Source of the DNA: Chlorokybus atmophyticus
Taxonomy: Eukaryota > Streptophyta > Chlorokybophyceae > Chlorokybales > Chlorokybaceae
NCBI GenBank assembly: GCA_009103225.1
Contig: RHPI01003079.1
Span: forward strand, 186,091 to 250,090
Reading direction: 5' to 3'
DNA length: 64,000 nucleotides
Positions 12,022 to 22,953 of this stretch are shown here, piece after piece. A model generated the notes under the pieces. The model was not told the origin of the DNA. It did not search any database and saw nothing but the letters and a program-made list of their open reading frames with translations. The first letter of the stretch is position 1, and each line of letters opens with the position of its first letter. The position numbers and the translations under genes are program-made.

Positions 12022-15000
12022 ATGGAGGCAAGCTACGATAAAGGGCTGATCACAAAGCTGGACACAAACAACTACAGCACTTGGTGCGTAGAGATGAAGG
12101 CACTACTTATCCACAAGAAGATGTGGAAGTATGTTGACCCGAAGGCATCTGCACCAAGAGCAGGAGAAGAAAGCATCTGGCTTGAACACTCAGTTGAAGC
12201 ACATTCATTGATGGTGCTTAACTGCAAGCCACATCACTTTCCCATGCTCACAGCATGTGAAGATGGCAGACAAGCTTGGGAGAAGCTTGCAGCCGTATTT
12301 CAAGCTAAGAACAACGCCAGAAAGATACAATTACGCAAGCAGCTAAGCGCGCTTCATAAAGAGACGGCCGAGCCGGTCACAAAGTATGTTGCACGTGCGA
12401 GAGAGCTGTGGGCGGACCTCATCAACGTCGGCCACAAGATGGAAGAGACGGAGGTCGTATTGGCGATTGTTGCAGGACTGCCATTAGAGTACGAAGTTGT
12501 CGCTACTCTGCTCGAGACATCGTCATCGGAGCTAACCCTAGACGATGTGCTACCCAAGTTGCTCACTGTGGAGCAACGCGTCTCAAAGAAGGAAGAGCAA
12601 GCGGACTCTGTGGCCTTCTACACACGAGACAAATACAAGAAATTAAGCAACTATGAAGACAAGAACAAGGCGAAAGGCAGCAACTCAAAGTTCAAAAATC
12701 TCACATGCCACTATTGTGGTATTAAAGGACATATCTCAAAGGATTGTCGTAAGCGCCAACGAGAGCAATCTGAAGCAGGCACCAGTAGCAACGCTCAACG
12801 CAAAGAAAAGGGTGTTGCATTTACTGCCTCAAGGAAGTTTGATACAACTTCATGGGCAATTGACTCAGGCTGTGACCAGCATCTCACACCGCACAAGGAG
12901 GTGATGGAGAACTACAGGAAGATGTCAACCACAAGGAAGGTGGAAGGCTTTAGTGGTCACGAGTTGGAAGCAATAGGAGTTGGTGAAGTGAGGCTTCAAT
13001 GCAAGATTGGTGATGGTGAGAGAGAGGTGGTACTGCGTGAAGTATTGCACGTACCTGGAGCTGCTGCAAGCTTGTTTTCTGTGAGAGTTGCTGAGCGCGT
13101 GGGAGCTGAGATAGTGATCCGGGAGGGACGCTGCTCCGTACGCATGGATGGGGTCGAGTACATGGTCGGCACCCAACGAGGAGGGCTCTACATTGTGGAG
13201 CAGACTCATGGCAGCAAGGCCATGATTGTGAAGGAGAAGGAGACGGCTGAGCTTTGGCATCGAAGGTTCGGGCATTTGGGCTACAGCAACCTCACACGCC
13301 TGGTCGCTGAAGACATGGTGAAGGGCATTACTGGGAGCAAGGAAGATTTTCAAGCGTCTTCAACTACGCTCTGTGAACCCTGTGTGTTGGCCAAGCAGCA
13401 TCGCATGCCGTTCTCATCATCTTCTTCAAGTAGCAAACATCCCTGCGAGCTTGTGCACATGGACGTTTGCGGGCCTATGCGCATTGTGGCGAAAGGAGGG
13501 GTAAGGTACTTTGCAACATTCCTCGACGACTACAGCAAGCTTTCCATCGTCTTCCCTTTGATTCAAAAGTCAGAAGTCGCTGGAGCTGTGCGTACAGTCA
13601 TTGCATTGCTTGAGATTCAATCGGGCAAGAAGATGAAAGCAATGAGAAGTGATCGAGGAGGGGAGTACATCAACGCCCAGCTCAAAGAGTTCTTCGCCAG
13701 CAAAGGCATACGGCATGAGACAACAGCACCATACACTCCGCAGCAGAATGGAGCAGCTGAACGTCTCAACCGAACGTTGTTGGAGCGTGTTCGAGCCATG
13801 CTCAATGACACCAAGTTGGAGGACAGTCTGTGGAAAGAGGCCGTTCTCACTGCCAACTACATCCGCAACCGTTCACCGATAAGCTCTGAGCAAAAGACTC
13901 CGTGGGAGCTCTTTTACGGTGAAGCGCCAGATGTGAGTGGCATGCGTGTGTTCGGATGTGTGGCATATGCACTTGTGCCAAGTCAATTGCGACACAAGTT
14001 GGAGCCGGTCAGCAAGAAGGGCATCTTCGTTGGCTACGAACCAGGCTCAAAGGCGTACAAGGTCCTACTGGAGGACACGCGCAAGATTGTGGTGAGCAGA
14101 GAAGTCGTGTTCCACGAAGGCTCATCACAAGTTGAAGCTGAAGAAGGTTTCTACCCTCAAGATGAAGATGACAAAGCACAACCTGAAGAGCTTTCAAGCA
14201 GAGAAGAGGTTGAAGGCGAGGCATCAGTCATCAATAAAGAGCAGGGCTCATCTGTAGCAGGCGAGAAGCAGAAGCAGCAGGAGCAAGCTCGACGCTACCC
14301 AGTGAGGGAAAGACAAGCACCTGACTTCTACAAGGCACACATCGCTAGTGTGCACAATGACGAGAGTGAAGAACCAAGCACCTACGAGGAGGCATTGCGA
14401 GCACCAGATGCAGAACAATGGCAGCGAGCTATGGATGATGAGATTGCATCACTCCATGCCAACAACACATGGGTGTTGGAGAAGCCCCCGCAAGGTGTGA
14501 AGCCCATTCCGGTCAAGTGGGTGTTCAAGGTGAAGCGTGATGGTCAAGGCAACATCGAGCGCTACAAGGCAAGGTTGGTGGCAAAGGGATTTTTGCAACA
14601 AGAAGGTGTGGATTTCAATGAAGTGTTTGCACCTGCAAGTAAGCATGCAACCTTCCGCACATTGATCGCCATGGTTGCTGCTGAAGACCTCGAGTGTCAC
14701 CACCTTGATGTGAAGACTGCTTTCCTTTACGGAGAGCTGGAGGAAGAGATCTACACCAAGCAACCACCAGGCTACGCAGAAGGGGAGCCAGGCATGGCTT
14801 GCAAGTTGATCAAGGCTTTGTATGGGCTGCGACAAGCACCACGTGTGTGGCACATTCGCCTCACGAAAGAGTTGGAGAAACTCGGCTACAAAGCATCCTC
14901 AGCGGATCCGGGGCTCTTCATCCATGAAGAGAAGAAGGTTTACTTGCTCGTGTATGTGGACGACATCATCGTCACGGCCAAGCAAGTTGAAGACCTGAAG

Positions 15001-15903
15001 CAAACGAAGCACGGATTGCAGCAAGCATTCGCAGTACGCGACCTTGGAGAGGTCAAGTTATTTCTTGGCATGGTGATAGAGCGTGACAGAGCAGCACGCA
15101 CAATCAAGATCAGCCAAGAGCAGATGGTGAAGCAACTTGTCACCAAGTTCGGACTCAACGAAGCAAAGACCAAGTCTACTCCATTGGCACTCGGCACCAA
15201 CCTCGTCAAAGCGAAAGATGAGGAAGTACTCGACAAGGCTCAGTATCCCTATGGTGAGCTTGTTGGGAGTATGCTCTACCTAGCAGTGTGCACAAGACCC
15301 GACATCGCACATGCAGTTGGAGTGCTTGCGCGCTACATGTCTGCACCAAGCATGGAGCACTGGCGTGCAGCGAAGGGAGTATTGCGCTACGTGGCTGGAA
15401 GCGCAAGTGTTGGCATCAAGTTTGGTTGCGGAAGCACAGAGATGGAGGGCTATTGCGACGCAGACTTTGCAGGTGACCTCGATAGCAGGAGGTCCACCAC
15501 GGCGTACGTCTTCAAGTTGAATGGAGGCGTGGTGAGCTGGAACAGTAGGCTGCAACCCACAACAGCTGCATCTACTTCGGAAGCGGAGTACATGGCAGCA
15601 TCGGCTGCAGTGAAGGAGGGGTTATGGCTTCGCAAGCTGATGGCAGATCTGGAGCAACCGATGGCGTGCATCACGATCAACTGCGACAACCAAGGCGCCA
15701 TTAAGTTGCTGAAGCACCCCATCGCCTCGACAAGGACAAAGCACATTAATGTCATGCATCACTTTGTGCGAGACAGAGTCACACGCAAGGAGGTTGAGTT
15801 CCAATATTGCAATACGGAAGACATGCTCGCGGACTTCATGACGAAGCCACTGTCACCGCTGAAGTTCAAGGCATGTTGCAAGGGACTCGGCATATGTGCT
15901 TAG
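12022..15903 (+). CDS. Copia Gag-Pol polyprotein, 1293 aa
   Basis: Single uninterrupted frame from an ATG. Order: copia-type Gag (about 1-200); CCHC knuckle C229-C232-H237-C242; aspartic protease with DSG at 281-283; integrase zinc-binding HHCC (H413, H418, C451, C454); integrase core with D481, D544 and E580, giving the D-D-35-E spacing, followed by GKE-type linker sequence; reverse transcriptase with LDVKTAFLYG near 895-904 and YVDD at 978-981; RNase H with CDADFAGD and the copia-typical SEAEYMA and HINVMHHFVRD segments; a stop right before the 3' LTR. Upstream, 11.7-12.0 kb is a purine-rich leader with repeated AGTCACTCAAGAC units. No frameshift separates gag and pol. Length and layout are normal for copia. 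It replicates via an RNA intermediate in virus-like particles. Confidence 0.97.
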   Translation: MEASYDKGLITKLDTNNYSTWCVEMKALLIHKKMWKYVDPKASAPRAGEESIWLEHSVEAHSLMVLNCKPHHFPMLTACEDGRQAWEKLAAVFQAKNNARKIQLRKQLSALHKETAEPVTKYVARARELWADLINVGHKMEETEVVLAIVAGLPLEYEVVATLLETSSSELTLDDVLPKLLTVEQRVSKKEEQADSVAFYTRDKYKKLSNYEDKNKAKGSNSKFKNLTCHYCGIKGHISKDCRKRQREQSEAGTSSNAQRKEKGVAFTASRKFDTTSWAIDSGCDQHLTPHKEVMENYRKMSTTRKVEGFSGHELEAIGVGEVRLQCKIGDGEREVVLREVLHVPGAAASLFSVRVAERVGAEIVIREGRCSVRMDGVEYMVGTQRGGLYIVEQTHGSKAMIVKEKETAELWHRRFGHLGYSNLTRLVAEDMVKGITGSKEDFQASSTTLCEPCVLAKQHRMPFSSSSSSSKHPCELVHMDVCGPMRIVAKGGVRYFATFLDDYSKLSIVFPLIQKSEVAGAVRTVIALLEIQSGKKMKAMRSDRGGEYINAQLKEFFASKGIRHETTAPYTPQQNGAAERLNRTLLERVRAMLNDTKLEDSLWKEAVLTANYIRNRSPISSEQKTPWELFYGEAPDVSGMRVFGCVAYALVPSQLRHKLEPVSKKGIFVGYEPGSKAYKVLLEDTRKIVVSREVVFHEGSSQVEAEEGFYPQDEDDKAQPEELSSREEVEGEASVINKEQGSSVAGEKQKQQEQARRYPVRERQAPDFYKAHIASVHNDESEEPSTYEEALRAPDAEQWQRAMDDEIASLHANNTWVLEKPPQGVKPIPVKWVFKVKRDGQGNIERYKARLVAKGFLQQEGVDFNEVFAPASKHATFRTLIAMVAAEDLECHHLDVKTAFLYGELEEEIYTKQPPGYAEGEPGMACKLIKALYGLRQAPRVWHIRLTKELEKLGYKASSADPGLFIHEEKKVYLLVYVDDIIVTAKQVEDLKQTKHGLQQAFAVRDLGEVKLFLGMVIERDRAARTIKISQEQMVKQLVTKFGLNEAKTKSTPLALGTNLVKAKDEEVLDKAQYPYGELVGSMLYLAVCTRPDIAHAVGVLARYMSAPSMEHWRAAKGVLRYVAGSASVGIKFGCGSTEMEGYCDADFAGDLDSRRSTTAYVFKLNGGVVSWNSRLQPTTAASTSEAEYMAASAAVKEGLWLRKLMADLEQPMACITINCDNQGAIKLLKHPIASTRTKHINVMHHFVRDRVTRKEVEFQYCNTEDMLADFMTKPLSPLKFKACCKGLGICA

Positions 15904-15948
15904 GTGAAAGAAGACCAAGCGTTGGAGGCCAAGCTGCCCGCGTGGGAG

Positions 15949-16603
15949 TGTTGAAGATATTCCTACATCCGGTCAGCCTGTCCTGCATACAAGAGAGAAG
16001 AGAAGGGACCTCGATGGGAGGACCTCGAAGACTCCGGACATGAAGGTCCTGGCGCGGACTGCAGAGAAGGGTCCTAGGAGAATCGTCATATCTCCTAGAA
16101 TACTCAGTCATTTGGGACGTGGCATAGCTTGTTGGAAAGCTTGTCAAGTTAGCTACGTGGCACATCTTACAGCGTAGGATTCGGTTCAGTAGATCGGACG
16201 CTGTTGCGTTTAGACCTACATCCGGTCAGCCTGTCCTGCATACAAGAGAGAAGAGAAGGGACCTCGATGGGAGGACCTCGAAGACTCCGGACATGAAGGT
16301 CCTGGCGCGGACTGCAGAGAAGGGTCCTAGGAGAATCGTCATATCTCCTAGAATACTCAGTCATTTGGGACGTGGCATAGCTTGTTGGAAAGCTTGTCAA
16401 GTTAGCTACGTGGCACATCTTACAGCGTAGGATTCGGTTCAGTAGATCGGACGCTGTTGCGTTTAGACCAGCAATGTGTACAAACTGTGTACTAACTGGC
16501 GGGTATATAACCCCGCAGTTTGTTGGTAATAAATCGGGAAGTGTGTTGCCTTCTCCTGTGTGTTATTGCTTGCCCTCTTCACTTGCATGCTTGCTTCTCA
16601 ACA
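15949..16603 (+). repeat. Copia 1 3' LTR with a 253-bp internal tandem duplication
   Basis: 655 bp. LTR positions 16-268 are repeated (15964-16216 and 16217-16469), after which the LTR continues normally to CTCAACA. The rest matches the 5' LTR. Both 3' copies share CTGCATAC where the 5' LTR has CTGGATAC. The duplicated part lies upstream of the TATA-like box. Confidence 0.93.
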
Positions 16604-17240
16604 GCATCACCAGCTGAGCTGATGCTGTACCCATACGTACTCGACACAGCAACCGGCAGCCGAAACAAGGTGATTGGCATCACCAAGCAAGCCCTCTGCA
16701 TTCGCTTGACAGGAGTGGACCCTTCCCACAGCACCGAGGTCATACAGAAGTGTGTGGTCACCGACGCAGGATTCTTCGACCTGTTGCTGGGACAGGACTT
16801 CAACTTCCCTGTTAGCATGGGGCTGAACTGCTGGACATAGAAGGCATGGTTTCGTCCTCATTGGGATGAAGAGGATGGAGAGGTTCAAGAGTATCTGCCT
16901 CTCAAGCTGGTGGCTCGCACTCGCTCTCGCCAAAGGTCAGCTACAACAGCCACCTACAGGTCGTTGTCGACAACCACTACCAGGTCAGCTGCGACAGCCA
17001 CCCACAGGTCGGGTTCGACAACCACTGACAGATCATCTGCGGTGGTCACCCACAAATCTGACCAAGACTCTCCTATCCCATACGACGAGTCTCAGGAAGA
17101 TGCCATTGAAGACGTGGCCCACCGGAAACCAGCGGAACGCCGCTGGCGCGCACATGTGGTCGCACATTTACTACTGACCAGACCACGGCTTACTTTACGG
17201 TTCCCTCTTTACAAGGACCAAGCTGCGGTCTAGGAGCAAC
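16604..17240 (+). pseudogene. Gypsy 1 protease 3' part and spacer
   Basis: Continuation of the protease after copia 1: motifs LLLGQDFNFP and NKVIGITKQAL fit the C-terminal half of a retropepsin. A TAG at 16838 ends it. Downstream, 16.9-17.1 kb encodes a repetitive stretch with several copies of a roughly 36-bp unit (CAGCCACCTACAGGTCG-like) before the methyltransferase. Confidence 0.6.
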
Positions 17241-17284
17241 ACCTAGTGGCTACTGGAGTAGTGGATGTGTTTCACGTATTCCGC

Positions 17285-18180
17285 TTACAACAAGGCATCA
17301 CCGTGTTGAAACTATTTGGAGGAATAGGTAGTGGCCTCGCCGCTGTCCTCAACACCGGCGCGACGGTCACCAAGTACTTCTACTGTGACCCTGATCCATA
17401 CACATAGTTTGCCCTGGGCCACCACCTGCGCCACCTGCACAAATGCTACCCGCAGCAACTGCCGCTATCGGCACTGCAAGGCAATCTGAAGGCATTGCCA
17501 CAGGACATCCGTATAATCACTGCGGATCACCTTCTGGCGGTGGGCAACATCGACCTGCTAATAGTAGGTTGGGAGTGTTAAGAACACTCTGGAGCAGGCA
17601 GAGGCCAAGGACTCGCTGATCCTCGCTCGCGACTATTCTGAGAACTGATGCGTGTCATCAAAATCCTGCAGAGCAACCAGCTATCCAGGCCTTTGGGATA
17701 CATCATCGAGAATGTGCACTCCGAGGACGATAAGCGCCATCACGTGGCCAACAGCTTTCAATAGGTGTTTTTTTTTTGGGGACATCCTCTCAGCATCAAC
17801 GCAGCACAGCATGGCTCTCGTGCTCATTGCGTCCGCGCCAAGTGGACCAACCTGGCTACAGGCGAGAATCTCTTTGATGCTGCATATCTGCACAGCAGTC
17901 GTCCACGCGATCTCACCATTGACGCTATTATGGACCCTAGGCGCACAGCACAACCAGTCACCCGACACATCACCAGCACTTCTACCAGTGCAGCCAGTCT
18001 GGTTAACCACGTCGTGCGCACCCCACTCTGGTATCTTATCCAGGATCATACGCCTTCCGCAACCACGGCGAAGACACGGTGTTGGATTCCAACACAGGCC
18101 AACTGGAGAAACCCAACGCACGTGAGCGCGAACGCGCTATGGGATTCTCTCCAAGCACTATCACAGGATTCACGCTGACC
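17285..18180 (+). pseudogene. C5-cytosine DNA methyltransferase domain of gypsy 1, decayed
   Basis: Homologous throughout to the open methyltransferase of gypsy 2. Visible motifs: motif I LFGGIGSGLAAVL (near 17310), motif IV region IVGWEC (near 17561-17578), motif VI IIENV (about 17700), motif VIII HGSRAHCVRAKWTNL (about 17815). As in gypsy 2, the residue before the catalytic Cys is Glu rather than Pro. Stops interrupt it at least three times (for example TAA right after GWEC at 17579), and a T-rich run near 17767 shifts the frame. It lies between protease and RT, so it was part of the polyprotein. Confidence 0.8.
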
Positions 18181-18253
18181 GACAGTCAGCAATGTCAGCT
18201 GTTGGGACGCGCCATGAACCAGAACAAAATGGTATGCTTATTGAAAATATGCT

Positions 18254-19945
18254 TTGCTTCTCAAGGACCGCCATGTGTCCTTCCATGAGCTTGAATACCT
18301 GGCGGGGGGGTGGGCTGATCGCGTGCAAGATACCAAAGCGGCATACACCGCCCTCGAAATCGCCCATATGGAGGAGCAGGCAGCAGTCACTATGGAGGAC
18401 ATCCTAGTAGTCGCCAACGCAACCTCTTGGTCCCATGCCATTGGACCACTGACTACAGGCCAGACGCGAGAACAACTTGAGGCTCTCCTCAACAAGTGGA
18501 GGAGTCAGTTTAGCTTCAGCGTGAAGAAACTGGGCGTTTGCTCAGTTTACCAGATGGACATCGAGTTGGTGGACACCGAACCGGTGTTGCGACGACAGTA
18601 CCGCCTCTCCAAGTTGGAAAAAGACTTGGTGGAGCAGAGGTGCAAGGCTCTGCTAGATGCAGGCCTGATTGAGGAGTCCACATCGGACTTTGCGGCCGCG
18701 ACCGTCATGGCCCTGAAGAAGGGATCAGCAGGCAACTGGACAGACCGGCGTATGTGCGGCGACTATCGCCCCCGCAACAACAAAACCCAATAAGACATGT
18801 ATCCAATGCCTACTGCAGAGGGTATCTTTTATGATGTAAGAGAATGTACCGTCTTCAGCATCCTGGACATGCGACAAGGGTACAACCAGATCGTCATTAA
18901 GGAGGAGGACAAGCACAAGACAAGATTTTTTTGGCGCAACCGACAACTGTACTAGTGGAAGGTCATGCCCTTCGGTCTGAAGAATGCTCCTGTCAAGTTT
19001 CAGCGCGTCATGGACAAAGCCTTGAAGGGGCTGAACTTCGCGCAATGCTACATTGACAATATTCTCAAGTTCAGCCGCAGCAACGAAGAGCACCTACAGC
19101 ACATCGAGGATGAACTGGAGAGACTCCAGGGGGTGGGGAGGACGGTGCACCCCGACAAGTGCACCTTTTTCACTCGCAAGGTACCGTGCCTGGGGCACAT
19201 GATTGTTCCCCACGGTGTGTACGTACAGCAGGCAAAGGTGAAGGCCTTGGCGGCTATCCCTGCTCCAACAAACCTTACACGCCTTCGCGCCTTTCTGGGC
19301 CTTGCCAACTACTATTGCCGGTTTGTGAAGGACTTCGTAAAGATCGCGCGACCCCTCAACGAGCTTCTTAAGAAGGAAGTGGAGTTTGCGTGGAAGGAGC
19401 CACAACAGCAGGCGTTTGAGGAGCTAAAGGGCAGGCTCACCACCGCTCCCATCCTGCAACGCCCTGACTACACCAAGCCCTTCATCCTCCACACCGACTG
19501 GAGCAAGCTTGGGATGGGGCTTGTGCTGGTGCAGCACGATTAGAACAAGAAGGAGCGGGTGTTGTTGTACGCCAGCCGAAGCAACAACAGCGCTGAGGCC
19601 AACTATAGCAGCTACGAGGGAGAGTGCCTCGCTGCAGTGTGGGCTATCTCCTTTTTCAGACCTTTCCTCTTTGGTCGCCAATTTCAGCTAATTATCGATC
19701 ATCAGCCACTCAAGTGGTTGATGACCAACCAACATCTGATAGGGAAACTTGCTCGCTGGGCCTTGTTGTTGCAGGAGTATGACTTCGAGATCGACCACCG
19801 CGCCGGCCTCACCAACCAGGACGCTGATGGCCTCAGTCGCAACCCTCACCGCAGTACCAACGATGCAACCAGAACTCGGCCCGAGCTCGGCCCTGCAACA
19901 GCAGCTCCCACCGTGGCGGCCTTGGTTGCTGTTGCCGCGTTATGA
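18254..19945 (+). pseudogene. Gypsy 1 reverse transcriptase and RNase H, decayed
   Basis: Ty3-type RT with RRQYRLSKLEKD, RMCGDYRPRNNKT, VFSILDMRQGYNQI and MPFGLKNAPVKFQRVMD. The catalytic YIDD box reads YIDN (near 19053). RNase H begins about 19480 (ILHTDWSKLGMG) and continues with YEGECLAAVWAI and DHQPLKWLM, ending with HRAGLTNQDADGLSR. At least three stops interrupt it (18790, 18954, 19542). Fragments remain long and readable, so decay is moderate. A connecting Ala-rich tail ends at 19943. Confidence 0.88.
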
Positions 19946-20038
19946 TCAGGGTGCTAGATCAACACCACCCCCACTACAACGGCAGAGGAGATATCTGCCC
20001 TTGAGTCTACCGGCCCCACAATGACCACACCCCCAGGG

Positions 20039-20542
20039 TGTTGAGGATATTCCTACATTCAGGTCAATAGGTCAGTCGGTCAGCTTTCCCTCTACATAGG
20101 AATAGCCGCCAGAAGACGAAGACTCGAGAAGGTCCAGGCGCGGACATGAGTTGAGAGAAGGTTCCCGGCGCGACGCGGACATGAATCTGGAAGACTCAAG
20201 CGTGGTTAGAAGAATGATGACAGCTCGGTGGTTACTTGGCCATATGGCACGTATGGCGGCATGTTGGAAAGCTCTTGAAGTTAGCTACGTGGAGCAACTT
20301 AGAGCGCAGGTTAAGGTTGAGTGTGCTAGACGCAGTAGCTTTTAGAGTAGAAGCATGTGTAGCTGGCGGGTATAAAAGCCCGGACTTGTACACTCTGAAA
20401 CACTCTTGTTGGTGTAGAGTCGCTAGTCGCGATGTAGCATGTGCATATGCTAAGGTCCTGTAGTGCATGGTTTCCTCATGTTGGTGTTGCTGTTGGCGTG
20501 CGCACATGTGTATGTGTAGGCTTCTCATCGTCCATCTCAACA
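20039..20542 (+). mobile_element. Solo LTR of a third copia-type family
   Basis: 504 bp, TGTTGAGG...CATCTCAACA, with the CTGGCGGGTATAAAAGCCC promoter box (about 20366). Flanks are CAGGG (20034-20038) and TAGGG (20543-20547), a target duplication with one later change. It is related to, but distinct from, the copia 1 LTR. It sits between RNase H and integrase of gypsy 1. Confidence 0.85.
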
Positions 20543-20669
20543 TAGGGGACGTCCACGCGGTCGACATTGAATCGACGACACCGAGCTGGCACCCACCAAC
20601 ACCAGGCACGACATATGGCTGGACCAGCCATCACTCTCCTTCCTTTAAAGTGGCCAGCTTCCATTCAAC

Positions 20670-21145
20670 ATGAGTGCACGAGAAAAAGATCGTGTCAGTC
20701 AGCGCACCCGCCGCTATCGGTGGGCGGATGACAAGGTGTATCGCCGCGTCCATGGCGAGGACAAGGAGGTGCCAACACCAGCCATACGCGAGGGCATCAT
20801 CGCTGCCCTCCACACTGAGCTTGGACACTTCGGTGTCAAGCGTACCGTCAGCCTCGTAAGGGCGCAATAATGGTGATATGGGCTGTCCAAACAGGTGCAG
20901 GGGTTTGTCAGTCGCTGTCAACAATGTGACATGGTACGCGCCAGCCTCAACACACGCAGCGCCACCTTGCACCCTCTCCCCATCTCCAATCTATTCCATT
21001 GCTGAGGACTCGACATCTTGGGAGACTTCGCACCCTTGGCACGTGGCAACCGTTGCATCCTGGTCATGCTCGAGCACTTCTTCAAATGGGTGGAGCTGGT
21101 GCCACTACCCGACAAGAGCAGCAGGGGGGTGTCTCAAGCCTTACT
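20670..21145 (+). pseudogene. Gypsy 1 integrase, N-terminal part
   Basis: Zinc-binding HHCC module (HTELGHFGVKRTV ... CQQCD, 20810-20930), then the start of the catalytic core (LDILGDFAPLARGNRCILVMLEHFFKWVELVPLPDK in three short pieces). A TAA at 20868 and a TGA at 21003 interrupt it. The frame stops matching after SSRGVSQA at about 21145, where the minus-strand gypsy fragment begins. It resumes at 26103. Confidence 0.8.
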
Positions 21146-21231
21146 CTTGTCGTGCCTTCACTCCGCGTTGCTTAAACTCGTTGTACAACCTTCTTGCCAT
21201 GCATGTCAGCATGCTGTTGTACACCTCATCA

Positions 21232-21759
21232 TCACACAATTGAGAACACCTTTGCATCGCCAATGTCATCGAAGATTGCCTCCGGGATAGGCATGGGGTA
21301 GCGATCAGCCTTGGTCTTCTCATTCAATGGCCGATAGTCACCACACATCCTCCTTGAGGTCCAGTTTCCCTGCGCATCCTTCTTCAATGGCAGCACTGTC
21401 GCAGCTGCGAAGTCTGCAATCGACTTCTCAATGAGTCCGGCCTCCAACAAGTCAGCACACTTGTCCAACACGAACTCCGTCTCCACCTTACTCAGCCGAT
21501 ATTGCCGATGAAAGATGGGCTCAGGAGAGGTCAACTCAATGTCCATCGTGTAGAAGTTGCAGACTCCCAACTCCTTGATAGAGTAGGCGAAGCAATTGCG
21601 CTTGCGCGCCAATAATGCTTCGAGCCGCTCACGGTGCTCTGGTGTCACACACTCGCCCATACACCACTCCATGGTCTGGTCGGTAGCCTTCTCAAGCTTC
21701 AAGGCACCATCTATAGCCGCTTTCTTGCCACTTGCAGCTGTCACAGGCGAACAAGACAC
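21232..21759 (-). pseudogene. Gypsy 2 reverse transcriptase, truncated
   Basis: N-terminal RT with FHRQYRLSKVETEFV, DFAAATVLPLKKD and RMCGDYRPLNEKTKADRYPMP, then IPEAIFDDIGDAKVFSIV, where it stops before the catalytic YxDD. The break is the left edge of the gypsy 2 fragment. Its sequence is close to the gypsy 1 RT, which supports the same family. Confidence 0.85.
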
Positions 21760-22044
21760 CCCTTTACTCTCACCATCATGTACACCATGCTCCCACCCTC
21801 TCGACAGAGGCGCAGGAGCCTAACGTGCTTGCTGTCGCACCGGCATGAAGGCTGATGCCAACTCTTGTACCGCCAAGCAGACAACCATCAGCCACACCAT
21901 GCTGTTCTGGTCCATGGCTTGCCCTAGCAGCACTCGGCGTCGTTGTTCACTCAGTCCTGGCGCCGCCGTCGCATCGGACAAGAACCCCATCGCTCGCTCG
22001 CGCTCTTCAGCTGTTGGCTCTTCCAACCTGCTGTGTCGTGAGTC

Positions 22045-22938
22045 TCACACCAGCCCTGGCCCACCGTTACGGAATGCATAAGAGCCTGGGTAGGTCACCT
22101 GCGTCGGCAACGCTGCCATGTCATGCTCGACCTGGTTCACCACCTCTTGAGGCGGCCGATCAGCCTTGCTGACCTGTTGTGCTGTGCGCCCATGCTCCAG
22201 CACCTGGTTGACTGTCAAACCTTGCGGTCTTTTATACTCTTGCTGCACCGTGCGAAGTAACTCGATAGGCGCGAGGTTTGTCCACTTCACACGCAGCCGA
22301 TGCGCGCGCGAACCATGCCGTGCCGCATCCATGACCAGCTCATGGCCTAGAACATGTCTCACCAGCTGATAGTCCTCTTTCACGCGCTTGCGCTTATCGT
22401 CTTCAGCCGGCACATTCTCCAAAATGTACGCCATGGGCTGCTCTTGTCTTTGCTGAATCATGTTGATAACACGCACCAACTCCCAAAACAATGATGAGCG
22501 CGCATCCATCAATCCCTTCCGATGACCAGCCCGTGAATGCCCTTGGCATTCCCACCCCGCTACCAGCAAATCAACCTTGCCGATTGCCGCGAGATGATGT
22601 GGCCCCACCAAGCAAATGTCTTGAAGCCATGCACTTTGGAAGCCCTTCACCGCACTCTCACATAGCAGGTCCGGGTACTTCGTCAACAACACCCTCACAT
22701 GATGTTGAGCACCTTGCTGTGCCGTTGGCAAAGGGTCCACATAGACGTAACGCCGCACCTTAATGCCGGCGTTCAACGCAGCCGCAAGCCTACTTGCAAT
22801 GCCACCGAACAGCTCTACCATCACAACACCGTCCTCGAGGACCTTCCACTCAACGGTGTTGTAGTGATAGGCGGATGTACAGCTCGCACACCCTCGGGCA
22901 GCAACGGAGGCGCCAATGCCATCACATCTCGTGTCCAC
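22045..22938 (-). CDS. C5-cytosine DNA methyltransferase domain of gypsy 2, open frame
   Basis: 297 codons without a stop. Expected reaction: methyl transfer from S-adenosylmethionine to C5 of cytosine. Motif I is VELFGGIASRLAAAL (SAM binding); motif IV GWECQGHSRAGHRKGL holds the candidate catalytic Cys; a conserved DARSSLFWELVRVI follows; motif VI is ILENV; motif VIII is HGSRAHRLRVKWTNL. Pro of the usual Pro-Cys pair is Glu here and in gypsy 1. No separate target-recognition domain is obvious; the C-terminal part is short. The first ATG is not at the frame start (the 22938 codon is GTG), as expected for a polyprotein segment between protease and RT. Retrotransposon-borne methyltransferases of this style are known from some algae; activity here is unproven. 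Confidence 0.85.
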   Translation of the reverse strand: MDTRCDGIGASVAARGCASCTSAYHYNTVEWKVLEDGVVMVELFGGIASRLAAALNAGIKVRRYVYVDPLPTAQQGAQHHVRVLLTKYPDLLCESAVKGFQSAWLQDICLVGPHHLAAIGKVDLLVAGWECQGHSRAGHRKGLMDARSSLFWELVRVINMIQQRQEQPMAYILENVPAEDDKRKRVKEDYQLVRHVLGHELVMDAARHGSRAHRLRVKWTNLAPIELLRTVQQEYKRPQGLTVNQVLEHGRTAQQVSKADRPPQEVVNQVEHDMAALPTQVTYPGSYAFRNGGPGLV

Positions 22939-22953
22939 GCATGGCCAACCTTC

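Larger units (their letters stand above)
11253..16603 (+). mobile_element. Ty1/copia element 1, apparently intact and young
   Basis: Complete element: 5' LTR 11253-11654, internal primer-binding site, single polyprotein frame 12022-15903, 3' LTR 15949-16603. It is flanked by the perfect 5-bp duplication GCATC (11248-11252 and 16604-16608). Apart from a 253-bp tandem duplication in the 3' LTR, I see one difference between the LTRs over 402 bp. It interrupts the protease of gypsy 1. The open frame and near-identical LTRs indicate recent insertion and possible autonomy. Confidence 0.95.
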
